NCBI GenBank assembly: GCA_023444055.1
Contig: JAEZRV010000098.1
Location: 32,047 to 96,046, forward strand
Direction of reading: 5' to 3'
DNA length: 64,000 nucleotides
Source: Bacillota bacterium
GTDB taxonomy: Bacteria; Bacillota; Clostridia; Acetivibrionales; DSM-1351
The translations under genes and the position numbers were made by a program. Of the stretch, positions 42,248-51,266 are shown one piece after another. The notes under the pieces were generated by a model, which had not been told where the DNA came from, searched no databases, and worked only from the letters and a program-made list of their open reading frames with translations. Position 1 is the first letter of the stretch, and every line of letters starts with the position of its first letter.

Positions 42248-43501
42248 ATGAAGTATTTAAAAAATATATTTATAATACCATATATAATAATTTCTCTTAT
42301 TATTTTATCTGGATGTAACAGCGGTCAAATTAATAAGAATACATACGTAAAAGGTCGGGACTTCCAATTTATGTATTTTAGGCAAGGTTCGAGTCCAATT
42401 ATGGCTGAGGCTGATAATGGATACTATTTTTTTAGTGGCTGCTATCTGTACTATGCTGATAAGAAAACGATGAAGCCTGTAATATTATGCAACAAGCCTA
42501 ATTGCCTGCATGATAATGAAAAAAATGGTAAAAAAATTATTAATTGTAATGCTTTTTTTTATAACTATTCTTTCCCTTTTATTTCATATTATGACGATAA
42601 TATTTATGTTGTATCAGGCAAAGTAGGTAAAGCTGAAGAATACGAACTGACAAAAATAACTTCTGATGGAACCAAAAGAGAAACAATATTAGAATTTGAT
42701 GTTAAGCCGATGTCTGTGGCAATTCACAGAGGAAAAGTATACTATACCCAAACAGCTTACGATAAAAACCAGAAATCTGTATATTGCATAAAAGAATTTG
42801 AACTAGGAGGCTTTAACAAAAAGCCTCGTGAAATATATACAGGAACACTTGAAGGCGGGCATATACAGGACTTGATGTGTTATGGCAATAATCTTTATTT
42901 TACTGAATTTGCTCAAAGCCAAAAAGCTTTTAAAAGCATAACTATGAGGTATGACCTGCTCACTAAAGAAGCTCGTAAACTTTTTTTGGATATTAATGAA
43001 AATGACATGGAGATATCCACATTTCCTGCTGTTTATAATGGAAAATTATACTATTCAGTTTCAAAATATAACGTAGATGGGACAGCACAAGAAATAAATT
43101 CCTTTACTTGTGATTTAGATGGAAAAAATAGAAAAAAAATCTTTAATATTGACAAGGATAGTATGTTCCTATCTGATCTGAAATATTTGTATTCAAATGA
43201 TTTTAGATGGTCGGCTGATGCCAAACCCAAGGAACAGCAAAAGTTCAGAGTGCTAGATAAAGATGGTAAAGTGATGAATAGTTTTAAAACAGGGAATATA
43301 AATGATTATAGCAATATATTATGCGGAGGAGATTCACACCTATTTATTACTTCAGGTAATGATAATAAATATCAGATATTTTACACCGACAAGAGTAAGT
43401 TTGGGTTTGGAAACATCGAATTAAAGACGTTTTTTGAAATAGACAAAAACCGGATGACTCCTACTGTAATGACAGATAGTGATACAATTATTGAAAATTA
43501 G
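42248..43501 (+). CDS. Lipoprotein with propeller-like extracellular domain
   Basis: The product is about 417 aa from ATG 42248, with GGGGGGGAG 6-14 bases upstream. The N-terminus has a type II signal peptide with lipobox LSGC near residue 22, so it should be anchored outside the membrane. The rest shows repeated strand motifs (NGYYFFSGCYLYYADKKT, GKVYYTQTA, NNLYFTE, GKLYYSVS), as in DUF5050-type beta-propellers. It starts an operon with an ABC ATPase and a large permease, so it may be the exporter's accessory or a self-protection protein. The substrate is unknown. Confidence 0.75.
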   Translation: MKYLKNIFIIPYIIISLIILSGCNSGQINKNTYVKGRDFQFMYFRQGSSPIMAEADNGYYFFSGCYLYYADKKTMKPVILCNKPNCLHDNEKNGKKIINCNAFFYNYSFPFISYYDDNIYVVSGKVGKAEEYELTKITSDGTKRETILEFDVKPMSVAIHRGKVYYTQTAYDKNQKSVYCIKEFELGGFNKKPREIYTGTLEGGHIQDLMCYGNNLYFTEFAQSQKAFKSITMRYDLLTKEARKLFLDINENDMEISTFPAVYNGKLYYSVSKYNVDGTAQEINSFTCDLDGKNRKKIFNIDKDSMFLSDLKYLYSNDFRWSADAKPKEQQKFRVLDKDGKVMNSFKTGNINDYSNILCGGDSHLFITSGNDNKYQIFYTDKSKFGFGNIELKTFFEIDKNRMTPTVMTDSDTIIEN

Positions 43502-43518
43502 CAAAAGGAGCACGCCTC

Positions 43519-44412
43519 ATGGTACTTACAATCAATAATATAACAAAAACTTATAAAGGCAGTACAAAAAAAGCTCTTGATAATTTCAGTACTACCCTTA
43601 CTGCTGGAGTATATGGTCTCTTAGGACCTAATGGAGCAGGTAAATCCACACTTATGAATATTATAACGGATAATATAAAGGCGGATTCAGGTATTATAGA
43701 TTATAATGGTACAAATATTCAAAAAATGGGCAAGGCTTTCAGAGATATACTTGGGTATATGCCACAACATCAAGGGCTATATGATGATTTTTCTGCAAAC
43801 CGTTTTTTATGGTATATGGCAGCTCTCAAGGGATTAAAGAAGAAGCTTGCAAAGGAAAGAATAGAGTATGTACTTGACCTGGTTAATTTGCGTAATGATG
43901 CACACAAAAAGCTAGGCTCATTTTCAGGAGGTATGAAGCAACGAATATTAATAGCACAAGCTCTGCTGAATGACCCTGAAATATTGATTCTCGATGAGCC
44001 TACAGCAGGTCTTGATCCAAAGGAACGAGTACATATCCGTAATTTTATAAGTGAAGTTGCGTTGAATAAAATTGTTATATTTGCTACGCATGTTGTATCT
44101 GATATAGAGTACGCGGCTAAAGAGGTTATTTTTCTTAAGCAGGGCAAACTTATTTTACAGGATACCCCATCTAAAGTTCTGTCGCAGATGGAAAATAAGG
44201 TTTGGCAGGCACACATACCAGTTGATAAGCTGAAGGAATTACAAAAACAGTATATGGTAAGCAATATAGTAGGAGAAAAAAATAATCTTGTAGCAGTAAA
44301 AGTAGTAGGAGACGATTTACAGTCTGAGCTTGGTGCAAGCCCTGCACTGCCTAATCTTGAGGATATTTACCTTTATCTTTTTAATGATTTTAATAAAGAG
44401 AGTAGGGTGTAA
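43519..44412 (+). CDS. ABC transporter ATP-binding protein (ABC-2 exporter type)
   Basis: This 297-aa ATPase has the full motif set: Walker A GPNGAGKST, Q-loop MPQHQGLYDD, signature FSGGMKQR, Walker B ILILDEPTAGLD and the switch His in FATHVVSD. The C-terminal ~70 residues are the extension typical of ABC-2-type exporters. It lies 17 bases after the lipoprotein gene and one base before the permease, so the three are co-transcribed. AAAGGAG precedes the ATG. Confidence 0.93.
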   Translation: MVLTINNITKTYKGSTKKALDNFSTTLTAGVYGLLGPNGAGKSTLMNIITDNIKADSGIIDYNGTNIQKMGKAFRDILGYMPQHQGLYDDFSANRFLWYMAALKGLKKKLAKERIEYVLDLVNLRNDAHKKLGSFSGGMKQRILIAQALLNDPEILILDEPTAGLDPKERVHIRNFISEVALNKIVIFATHVVSDIEYAAKEVIFLKQGKLILQDTPSKVLSQMENKVWQAHIPVDKLKELQKQYMVSNIVGEKNNLVAVKVVGDDLQSELGASPALPNLEDIYLYLFNDFNKESRV

Positions 44413-44413
44413 A

Positions 44414-46885
44414 ATGCGAATACTTAAATATGAGTTTTATAAATTACTGTCTAAGAAATTTTTGCTATTATTTGTTTTCATTTTGTTTGTTTCTAATTGC
44501 TATCTATATATTGCTGAACAAAATAAAAAGGATTTCCAGATTCCAAATGGATATGATAATATGTTACAGCAGTATTCAAAATTATCTGCAAAAGAGGCAT
44601 TGTCTCAAATAAGCGAAAGCTATAATGAGCTGAATATATTGTCAATTATAAAAAATCTTAGAACAGGTAAAATTCCAGAAGAGGCAATTAAGGAGCAAGT
44701 CTCTCCTATTTTAAAGTTATCATCTAAAGAAATTTCTTATGACCAGCTTTTGAAAAAATATGATAATAGCAGATTTATGAAGGATGACAGCTATTTACAA
44801 GACTATCTTGCTTCTTTAGGGCTGATAAACAATCAGCTTGAATATATTAATAACTACCCTGATTTTATAAATTCGATGGAAGAAAAGGCTGAAAATATGC
44901 AAAGCGTTTCCATATTTAATAAAAGTGGAACTTTTGCGTTCAGAAATATTGAAAAAACTCCAAAAGACTTTAGCCATTTAAAGGCTGTCAAACTAGAGCT
45001 TGGCGATGAGACAGGAATTGTATCAGCAACTCAGTATAAATTTACTGACTTATCAATTGCGGCTATAATATTCTTGCTGTGTGTTTATATCTTCCTAATG
45101 GAAAAAGAAAGAGGGCTTATTAAACTGACTAAAGCTGCAAGGAATGGGCATATTCCTGTTATATTATCAAAGCTTATAGTTATAGCTGTTACAACGGCTA
45201 TATTATCATTAATATTCTATGGGAGTATATTGTTCCTTGGAAATAAGCTATATGGATTTGGTGATTTATCACGCTATGTTCAATCAATGAGTTCCTTTAG
45301 AGATTGTAGTTTTTTACTATCTGTGAAAGAGTTTATTTGCATATTTATTCTTACCAAGATTATTGTAACTGCACTTACATCATTTGTTTTTGCTGTTATA
45401 TTTAATGTTTTTTTGAATCCGAAGGTAATATATGTAGCTTTGGCATTGTTAATTGGTTTTAGTTTTATAAGCTATACTTTTATTCAACCTGCTTCATATA
45501 TAAATACGCTTAAATATATAAATTTATTTTCAATTTATGATGTATTTACATTTTATGGGGAATATACAAATATTAATTTTTGGGGTTTTCCGATAAGTAA
45601 GGTATCTGCTTCAATATTTGTATTTTTATTATTATCTGTTTTAACAATATCATTTACTATATTTTCATATGTCAGGAATTATACGAGTACAGCGCCTTTT
45701 CTTCAAAAGCTATTAAGTAAGGCTACTAAAGTAACTTTGGTACGAAAACGTATTAATGGCAGTACAAGCCTGTTTATGCAGGAGACTTATAAAACACTTA
45801 TTTCTAATAAGGTCATTTTAATATTTATTGCAGCTTTAATTATTGGATTTCAAAATATACAGACAGCTCCATTTCTTATGACTAAAGATACATCTGTATA
45901 TAAAGGCTATGTTGATTCTTTGGCTGGGGAGCTAACTGCCGAGAAGGAAAAATTAATTCAGGATGAGCAGAACCGTTTTGATAATATTCCGTTGGAATTA
46001 CAGAAACTTAGGAATTCATTTAAAAATGGTGTACTAGACAAAGCTGCATACACTAGAGAATTAAACAAAATTACACTCCTTTCAGAAAAGAAAGTAGGAT
46101 TTGAAAGACTTAAAAAACAATATCAATATCTTGTAAATTTGAAAGAAGAAAAGGGCATTAACGGAAGCTTTATTTGTGAGCTATCCTCACGCTATATATT
46201 TAATGATAGAACTAGAGATTTATGTAATGGACTTATTTATTGTATATTACTTATAATGTGTTTGAGTAATGTATTCCCTATGGAGTATAAAAACGGGATG
46301 GTCAGAGTTTACAAAAGTACATATAATGGCAGGTTGCGGTTATTTGCACAAAAAGGCTTAATAGGTAGTATAACTGCTCTATTTCTTATGGTTATAGTCT
46401 ATCTGCCTAATTATATTAATTTATTATCACGATATGATATAAAAACTTGGTCAGCCCCCATACAAAGTATAAGCTTGTTTGAAAATTTGGACTTGAATAT
46501 TAGTGTTTTGAATTTTGTTGTTCTCGCTAATTTACTTCAGCTTATTGGTTGTATTGCAATAGCTAAGCTTATAATTTTAATTTCACTTATTGTAAAGAAA
46601 CACTCAATTTGCATATTAGCATCAACAGTGATTCTAGGCTTCCCTCTTATAATAAGTTTAGTGGGTATTTCCTCTATAGATAACTTTTCACTTAACTCTA
46701 TATTTGTTTTGTTTTCTACATTTTCTAAAAGTAAAGATATAATAGAGGTAATTATTTATTTTGTGTTTATATTAATTTTGCTAATTTCATCTGTCTCATT
46801 GGGAGGCAAATTATATGTAGGCAATTTATTTAAATATATAATTAGTTTTAGAAGAAGTCATACATATGTTAAATCAGAAGGTTAA
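44414..46885 (+). CDS. Large ABC-2-type permease
   Basis: The product is about 823 aa from ATG 44414, preceded by AGGGTG. It is arranged as two permease halves, each with a first membrane helix (near 16-35 and again near 460-480), an extracytoplasmic loop of ~170 residues, and a C-terminal cluster of five or six helices. This double architecture resembles bacteriocin/antibiotic-associated exporters in Firmicutes. It would pair with the ATPase upstream, and the lipoprotein may contact its loops. Nothing identifies the substrate. Confidence 0.85.
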   Translation: MRILKYEFYKLLSKKFLLLFVFILFVSNCYLYIAEQNKKDFQIPNGYDNMLQQYSKLSAKEALSQISESYNELNILSIIKNLRTGKIPEEAIKEQVSPILKLSSKEISYDQLLKKYDNSRFMKDDSYLQDYLASLGLINNQLEYINNYPDFINSMEEKAENMQSVSIFNKSGTFAFRNIEKTPKDFSHLKAVKLELGDETGIVSATQYKFTDLSIAAIIFLLCVYIFLMEKERGLIKLTKAARNGHIPVILSKLIVIAVTTAILSLIFYGSILFLGNKLYGFGDLSRYVQSMSSFRDCSFLLSVKEFICIFILTKIIVTALTSFVFAVIFNVFLNPKVIYVALALLIGFSFISYTFIQPASYINTLKYINLFSIYDVFTFYGEYTNINFWGFPISKVSASIFVFLLLSVLTISFTIFSYVRNYTSTAPFLQKLLSKATKVTLVRKRINGSTSLFMQETYKTLISNKVILIFIAALIIGFQNIQTAPFLMTKDTSVYKGYVDSLAGELTAEKEKLIQDEQNRFDNIPLELQKLRNSFKNGVLDKAAYTRELNKITLLSEKKVGFERLKKQYQYLVNLKEEKGINGSFICELSSRYIFNDRTRDLCNGLIYCILLIMCLSNVFPMEYKNGMVRVYKSTYNGRLRLFAQKGLIGSITALFLMVIVYLPNYINLLSRYDIKTWSAPIQSISLFENLDLNISVLNFVVLANLLQLIGCIAIAKLIILISLIVKKHSICILASTVILGFPLIISLVGISSIDNFSLNSIFVLFSTFSKSKDIIEVIIYFVFILILLISSVSLGGKLYVGNLFKYIISFRRSHTYVKSEG

Positions 46886-46929
46886 AGAAAAAAATATATA
46901 AAAGGGATTTGGAAACATACAAATTGAGC

Positions 46930-46966
46930 AGGAGGCATACCTATAAAAGATATATACCTCCTTTTA
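46930..46966 (+). terminator. Intrinsic terminator of the ABC exporter operon
   Basis: AGGAGGCATA (46930-46939) pairs with TATACCTCCT (46953-46962) with one mismatch, followed by TTT. It lies 45 bases after the permease stop. Confidence 0.75.
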
Positions 46967-47065
46967 AATATTTGATTAGATTATAATTCATAAATATAAA
47001 TGGGTTTGGCTGTCCTGTGCTATAATAGAAGGAAACAACTTGTATATTAAAAGGAAGAGGTGCTT

Positions 47066-47722
47066 GTGATAAAAGCAAAACATAAAGCAAAAGGAAATAA
47101 ATACGAAGTAAATGGCAGTATTGCATATCTTGAATTGTACAAAAAGAACGGTTCTACCACTAAAACAATGATAGATGCAGATGACTTACAGATGGTATTA
47201 GAGAAAGGGACTTGGTTTGCACAGTGGCACAAAGATTTTAATAATTATTTAGTACAAACTTTTGGTGAAAATTCAAAAGAAACCCTCCAATCATTCTTGC
47301 TGAAAGTACCTACAAAAGCACCTATCCGCCACATAAATGGGGATACACTTGATAACAGAAGATGCAATTTAGAATTGTACGAACAGACTAAACCTAATGA
47401 TTTTCAGGAATTCAATTCGGATGCTGTTGCACTAATTTTAAGAGATAAATATGGCAAAGAAAATGGGAAAACCATAATAGATAAAGAAGATTTGGATAGA
47501 GTCATTAGCACTGGCTACTGTTGGGTTTGTCATAAAGTCAATGGAGAGCCTTATGCTGTAGCAAATACACCTGAGGGAAGAATCTTTCTCAACAGATTTA
47601 TTTTGCAAAGCACTGAAAACGACGTCACACATGCAATCAATTTAAATACCCTAGATAACAGAAAAACAAATTTAAAGAGTATTGCGTTACATGAGGAAGA
47701 AAAACAGGAAAAACAAGAATAA
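47066..47722 (+). CDS. Tandem HNH-like (HNH_3-type) protein
   Basis: The product is about 218 aa from GTG 47066, with AGGAAGAGG just upstream. Two halves are related: each has an (D/K)G(S/K)T..KTxID.EDL.xV strand-helix start (TKTMIDADDLQMVLEKGTWF; GKTIIDKEDLDRVISTGYCW). Each then ends in an HNH_3-type motif: RHINGDTLDNRRCNL near residue 88 and THAINLNTLDNRKTNL near residue 190. These resemble intron- or phage-borne HNH homing-endonuclease ends, but the first His of the second copy's catalytic pair seems altered, so only one half may be active. It stands alone within the 41.5-48 kb segment. It may be a mobile or regulatory DNA-binding protein. Confidence 0.65.
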   Translation: MIKAKHKAKGNKYEVNGSIAYLELYKKNGSTTKTMIDADDLQMVLEKGTWFAQWHKDFNNYLVQTFGENSKETLQSFLLKVPTKAPIRHINGDTLDNRRCNLELYEQTKPNDFQEFNSDAVALILRDKYGKENGKTIIDKEDLDRVISTGYCWVCHKVNGEPYAVANTPEGRIFLNRFILQSTENDVTHAINLNTLDNRKTNLKSIALHEEEKQEKQE

Positions 47723-47966
47723 CAAAATAAGTATCTTAGTGGATAATGTGATATGAAATAATAGATGATACTCTGAATCTTAATTTTTTAATGTTTACGA
47801 AATTCCTAAAAGCTGGTTAATCAAAATAATTTCTATGTTATATTTGATTTCCAGCCTTTTTCGGTTTGTAATACCGAAAAAATGCAATCAAAGGAGTTAA
47901 AGAATCAAAATAAAATTAGTATAAAAATTAGTATCTTATTATCGGTGCGAAAGGGGCGCAAATAGC

Positions 47967-48224
47967 ATGATTGAGTCAAGATGCGGAATTGTATGTAGTC
48001 AGTGTGATTACAGGGAAAAATTTAATTGTGGAGGCTGTGTAAATATTCAAAAACCATTTTGGGGTGAATGTTCAGTTAAAACCTGCTGTGAAAGAAAAAA
48101 ACTTGATAATTGTGGGATGTGCAGTAATTTTCCTTGTGAGCTTTTAAAACAGTTTGCATATGATAAGGAACAAGGAGATAACGGAGCAAGAATCGAGCAG
48201 TGTAAATGCTGGTGTAGAAAGTAG
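47967..48224 (+). CDS. DUF3795 Cys-rich zinc-binding protein (intact copy)
   Basis: This 85-aa protein has 12 Cys residues arranged in CxxC-type pairs (CGIVCSQCDY, CGGCVN, CGMCSNFPCELL, CKCWC), the DUF3795 signature. The family is thought to bind zinc; no function is established. AAAGGGG lies about 13-19 bases before the ATG. The first 75 bases are duplicated at 41540 next to jetC. The stop codon lies inside the first unit of a 17-bp tandem repeat. Confidence 0.85.
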   Translation: MIESRCGIVCSQCDYREKFNCGGCVNIQKPFWGECSVKTCCERKKLDNCGMCSNFPCELLKQFAYDKEQGDNGARIEQCKCWCRK

Positions 48225-48320
48225 AAGAAACTAGGAAGTAGAAGAATTCAGAAAATGGAAAAATCCAGAAAGTAGAAGAATCCAGGAATTAGAAGAACCT
48301 AGGACGTAGAAGAGTCCATG
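48219..48320. repeat. Six 17-bp tandem repeats at the end of the DUF3795 gene
   Basis: Six contiguous 17-base units of the form AAGTAGAAGAATCCAGG run from 48219 to 48320. The first unit contains the last codon (AAG) and the TAG stop of DUF3795. The third unit is the most degenerate. The array is non-coding and resembles the stop-codon repeat array at 31170-31260. Confidence 0.88.
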
Positions 48321-48437
48321 TTTTGTAATGAAATTGAATTTTGTGTATAATATGTTTAACGACTTCTTGCAGGACTTTTGTAAGGCTTGTGTAAGGTGTT
48401 TTTGCACGAAGTTAAAAATATATTAGAAGGTGCTAAA

Positions 48438-49358
48438 ATGGACTACTGTGATATTGGAAGTGCAATGCTTGCCTATAAATTATATGGCAACGGAAATACA
48501 ACTTTAGTAGTTGAAACATGTTTAGGAGGTTGCAGTGCAGAATGGTGGCATATTGCAGAGCAGCTAAGTGATGAATATAGAGTGCTTTTGTATGATAGAG
48601 CAGGAATTGGGGAAAGTTCTACCTCAACACTTGATAGAACGGCAAAAAATATTGCATCTGAATTGGATAAGCTGATCGATTTACTGGAAATAAAAGATTG
48701 CATAATGATTGGGCATTCTCAAGGTGGGTTATATGCAATGGAGTATGCATGTCTACACCAAGACAAGGTTAAAGGCGTCGTTCTTCTTGATCCCGCATTA
48801 ACACCATTTGACAATATTTATAGAGAAAAGCTTACCACCAAAGAGGCAAAAAAGTGCTATATAGGTAACACTAGCATATACAAGACTCAAATTTTCATTT
48901 CATCATTAGGATTATATCGTTTTTTGACTCCAATGATGAAAAAAGCATCTCCGTTGGCAGACCACAAATACTCAGAGGAAGCAGTAGAATATATGCTGAA
49001 AGCATTCTGCAATAAGAAAACCCATAAAACTATATTAAATGAATATATATCAAATCACACAGATACATATACTAAAGAAATTGAAGAACGATTTAATAAG
49101 TCAGTACTGCGAAATATGCCGGTGAAGCTTGTAACACGTTCAAGAGATGTTATGATTGAATATGTAAAGAAACACAAAGTAGATGAGCAGACAGCTATAA
49201 GGTTTGAGGATATATCTCAGGAGCTTTTAAAGAAATATCTTTCTCTGTCATATAATTCTGAGCAAATAGTTGCCCAAAACAGTAATCACTTTATACATTT
49301 AACGAATTTTAAAGCTTTTAAAAATGCCATTGATGGTATTAATGCTGTGATAAAATAA
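48438..49358 (+). CDS. Alpha/beta hydrolase
   Basis: The product is about 306 aa from ATG 48438, with GAAGGTG 5-11 bases upstream; longer in-frame starts lack sites. The alpha/beta hydrolase motifs are present: oxyanion strand LVVETCLGG, YDRAGIGES, nucleophile elbow GHSQGG (Ser), and a C-terminal SNHFIHL supplying the His. The acid residue is probably in the strand VKLVTRSRDV. Nothing in the sequence or neighbours fixes a substrate. It sits at the start of a run of small, apparently independent accessory genes. Confidence 0.85.
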   Translation: MDYCDIGSAMLAYKLYGNGNTTLVVETCLGGCSAEWWHIAEQLSDEYRVLLYDRAGIGESSTSTLDRTAKNIASELDKLIDLLEIKDCIMIGHSQGGLYAMEYACLHQDKVKGVVLLDPALTPFDNIYREKLTTKEAKKCYIGNTSIYKTQIFISSLGLYRFLTPMMKKASPLADHKYSEEAVEYMLKAFCNKKTHKTILNEYISNHTDTYTKEIEERFNKSVLRNMPVKLVTRSRDVMIEYVKKHKVDEQTAIRFEDISQELLKKYLSLSYNSEQIVAQNSNHFIHLTNFKAFKNAIDGINAVIK

Positions 49359-49496
49359 ATTTACAAGATGTGCTTCATATGGTACACAAGTAGGGATATT
49401 ATGCTGATTGCAGGCTGTTTATTTAGCTATAAGGTTGTAAAAAATTAGTTTGCGATATACAAGTTGAGATTTTATTATGTTAAGGAGATTTCCAAA

Positions 49497-49868
49497 ATGA
49501 AATATTTGTGGTTAGACGAATACCTTCTGTCAATGAAGGGTGCAACAAAGGATTTTAAGGTAGAGTGGGGTTGGACAAGGTATTTAATTGGAAACAAAAT
49601 GTTTGCAGCCATATGCAAGGATGCAAAGGGTGAAAGAGATATTATTACATTAAAGCTAGAACCCCTTGAAGGTGAATTTTTAAGAAGCCAGCATGAAGAT
49701 ATAATTCCGGGTTACTATATGAATAAGGAGCACTGGAACTCAATTTATTTAGATGGCAATATTGCTGACGAAATGATGAAGGACTTGACGAAAAAGTCGT
49801 ATATGTTAGTGTTGGGCGGACTCACTAAAAAACTGCAGAAGGCAATTCTTGAAGAAGGCAAAATATAA
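49497..49868 (+). CDS. MmcQ/YjbR family protein
   Basis: The product is about 123 aa from ATG 49497, with AAGGAG 9-14 bases upstream. Family features are the N-terminal helix YLLSMKGATKDFKVEWGW, KMFAAICKDAKGERDIITLK, and the C-terminal GYYMNKEHWNSIYLDG followed by a helix with S-Y-M-L-V. YjbR folds as a CyaY-like domain and is suspected to bind DNA, but no activity is established. It ends 18 bases before the GyrI-like gene, so the two are probably co-transcribed. Confidence 0.85.
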   Translation: MKYLWLDEYLLSMKGATKDFKVEWGWTRYLIGNKMFAAICKDAKGERDIITLKLEPLEGEFLRSQHEDIIPGYYMNKEHWNSIYLDGNIADEMMKDLTKKSYMLVLGGLTKKLQKAILEEGKI

Positions 49869-49886
49869 AATAGCGAGGTGAGTTTT

Positions 49887-50525
49887 GTGGTGAAATACGA
49901 ATGGCGTAAAAATGAAAAAGAACTATATTTACCAAAAGACAAGCCAGAATTAATTACTGTTCCGAAGCAGAAATTTTTTATGATTAAAGGAAAGGGTAAT
50001 CCTAACGATAGTGATTTTTCTGAAAGAGTGGGCGTATTGTATTCACTGGCATATGGTGTGAGAATGATGCCTAAGAACGGATTTACACCAGAAGGGTATT
50101 TCGAATATACTGTATATCCTTTAGAAGGCTTATGGGATTTAACTGATGAAGGCAAGAAACAAGCTGAGCTTAACAAGAATGAATTGCTATACACAATTAT
50201 GATTAGACAACCTGAGTTTGTAACAAAAGAAATTGCCGAAAGAGCTTTTGATATTGTAAGAAAGAAAAAGCCACACCCATTTCTTGATGAGGTAGTTTTT
50301 GGTGAACTTGAAGATGGATTATGTGTTCAGATAATGCATACAGGAGCTTATGATGATGAGCCTGAATCTTTTACAAAAATGAAACAATTTATAAATGACA
50401 ATAATCTGCAAATTGCTTCATTAGTTCATAGAGAAATATATGTTAAGGCGAATAAGGACGAGTGCTCAGCTGAGGACTTGAAGAAGCTAAAAACTGTACT
50501 GAGGTACAGAGTTAATAAAAAATAA
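49887..50525 (+). CDS. GyrI-like small-molecule-binding protein
   Basis: The product is about 212 aa. GAGGTG at 49875-49880 points to GTG 49887 (or GTG 49890) rather than the GTG that overlaps the ribosome site. It matches stand-alone GyrI-like proteins of ~210 aa: PELITVPKQKFFMIKGKGNPND, the DFSERVGVLYSLAYGVRMMPK block, and GFTPEGYFEYTVYPLEGLW. Such proteins bind hydrophobic or cationic ligands and some hydrolyse them. Pairing with a YjbR gene is seen elsewhere in Firmicutes. Confidence 0.87.
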   Translation: MVKYEWRKNEKELYLPKDKPELITVPKQKFFMIKGKGNPNDSDFSERVGVLYSLAYGVRMMPKNGFTPEGYFEYTVYPLEGLWDLTDEGKKQAELNKNELLYTIMIRQPEFVTKEIAERAFDIVRKKKPHPFLDEVVFGELEDGLCVQIMHTGAYDDEPESFTKMKQFINDNNLQIASLVHREIYVKANKDECSAEDLKKLKTVLRYRVNKK

Positions 50526-50729
50526 AATAGTAAGTCATGCAATTTTTTCTGAACCAACTTTCCCAATGAAAAGTCTATCTAAGCTTAAGTTTATAAATGT
50601 TTATTACCAAGTAAACCAGCTTATTTTATGCGATTATCTATCTTTTCATTTGATAAGTTTGAACACCTACAATTTTCAACTGCGAAAGTTGAATAAATAC
50701 TATTTATTTGAAACTTGAGGTAAAGCGCT
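50526..50729. other. Intergenic gap with a small hairpin
   Basis: The 204 bases hold no gene. TTCAACT (50675-50681) pairs with AGTTGAA (50687-50693) across GCGAA. It could regulate the VOC gene but has no terminator T-run. Confidence 0.4.
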
Positions 50730-51203
50730 ATGAAATATAAATGTACACTAATTGCAGTAAAGGATATGGAAAAATCAAAGCAGTTCTATCACGATGTACT
50801 GGGACTTGAGGTTGTTGATGACTTTGGTGCAAATGTTATTCTAACAGGTGGTATTTCATTACAGACAGCCCACACGTGGAAGGACTTTATTCATAGGCAA
50901 GAGAGCGAAATTATTTTTGGTAACAATGCTGGGGAACTATATTTTGAAGAAGATAATATGGACGTTTTTATTGAAAAGCTAATATCCTTTAATATTGAAT
51001 ATGTTCATCCATTAATTGAACATTCGTGGGGACAAAGAGCTGTAAGGTTTTACGATCCTGACAAGCACATTATTGAGGTGGGAGAAAACCTTGTCATGGT
51101 CATTAAGCGTTTTATGGACGGCGGGCTTAGTGTAGAGGAAACTGCTAAGCGAATGGATGTGTCGGTTGAGTATGTGATAGGATGTTTGGAGGGTAAGAAG
51201 TAG
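50730..51203 (+). CDS. VOC-family (glyoxalase/bleomycin-resistance fold) protein with C-terminal helical tail
   Basis: This is a 157-aa protein. Residues 1-117 are a VOC module: LIAVKDMEKSKQFYHDVLGL, QTAHTW, and RAVRFYDPDKHIIEVGE with the terminal metal-ligand Glu. Residues about 118-157 (MVIKRFMDGGLSVEETAKRM, then VSVEYVIGC) form a short helix-turn-helix-like tail, also found in some clostridial VOC proteins. Whether it is an enzyme, a binding protein or a regulator is unclear. GAGGT precedes the ATG. Confidence 0.85.
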   Translation: MKYKCTLIAVKDMEKSKQFYHDVLGLEVVDDFGANVILTGGISLQTAHTWKDFIHRQESEIIFGNNAGELYFEEDNMDVFIEKLISFNIEYVHPLIEHSWGQRAVRFYDPDKHIIEVGENLVMVIKRFMDGGLSVEETAKRMDVSVEYVIGCLEGKK

Positions 51204-51266
51204 GAGCAGTAATAAAAATATAAATTAAAAATCATATTTTGTTAGAAATATGTGGGGGGATGCTTT

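Noticed and set aside
47857..47881. Hairpin TTTTTCGGT/ACCGAAAAA as terminator of the HNH gene
   Set aside because: No T-run follows on the plus strand and it lies over 130 bases after the stop; kept only as a small inverted repeat.
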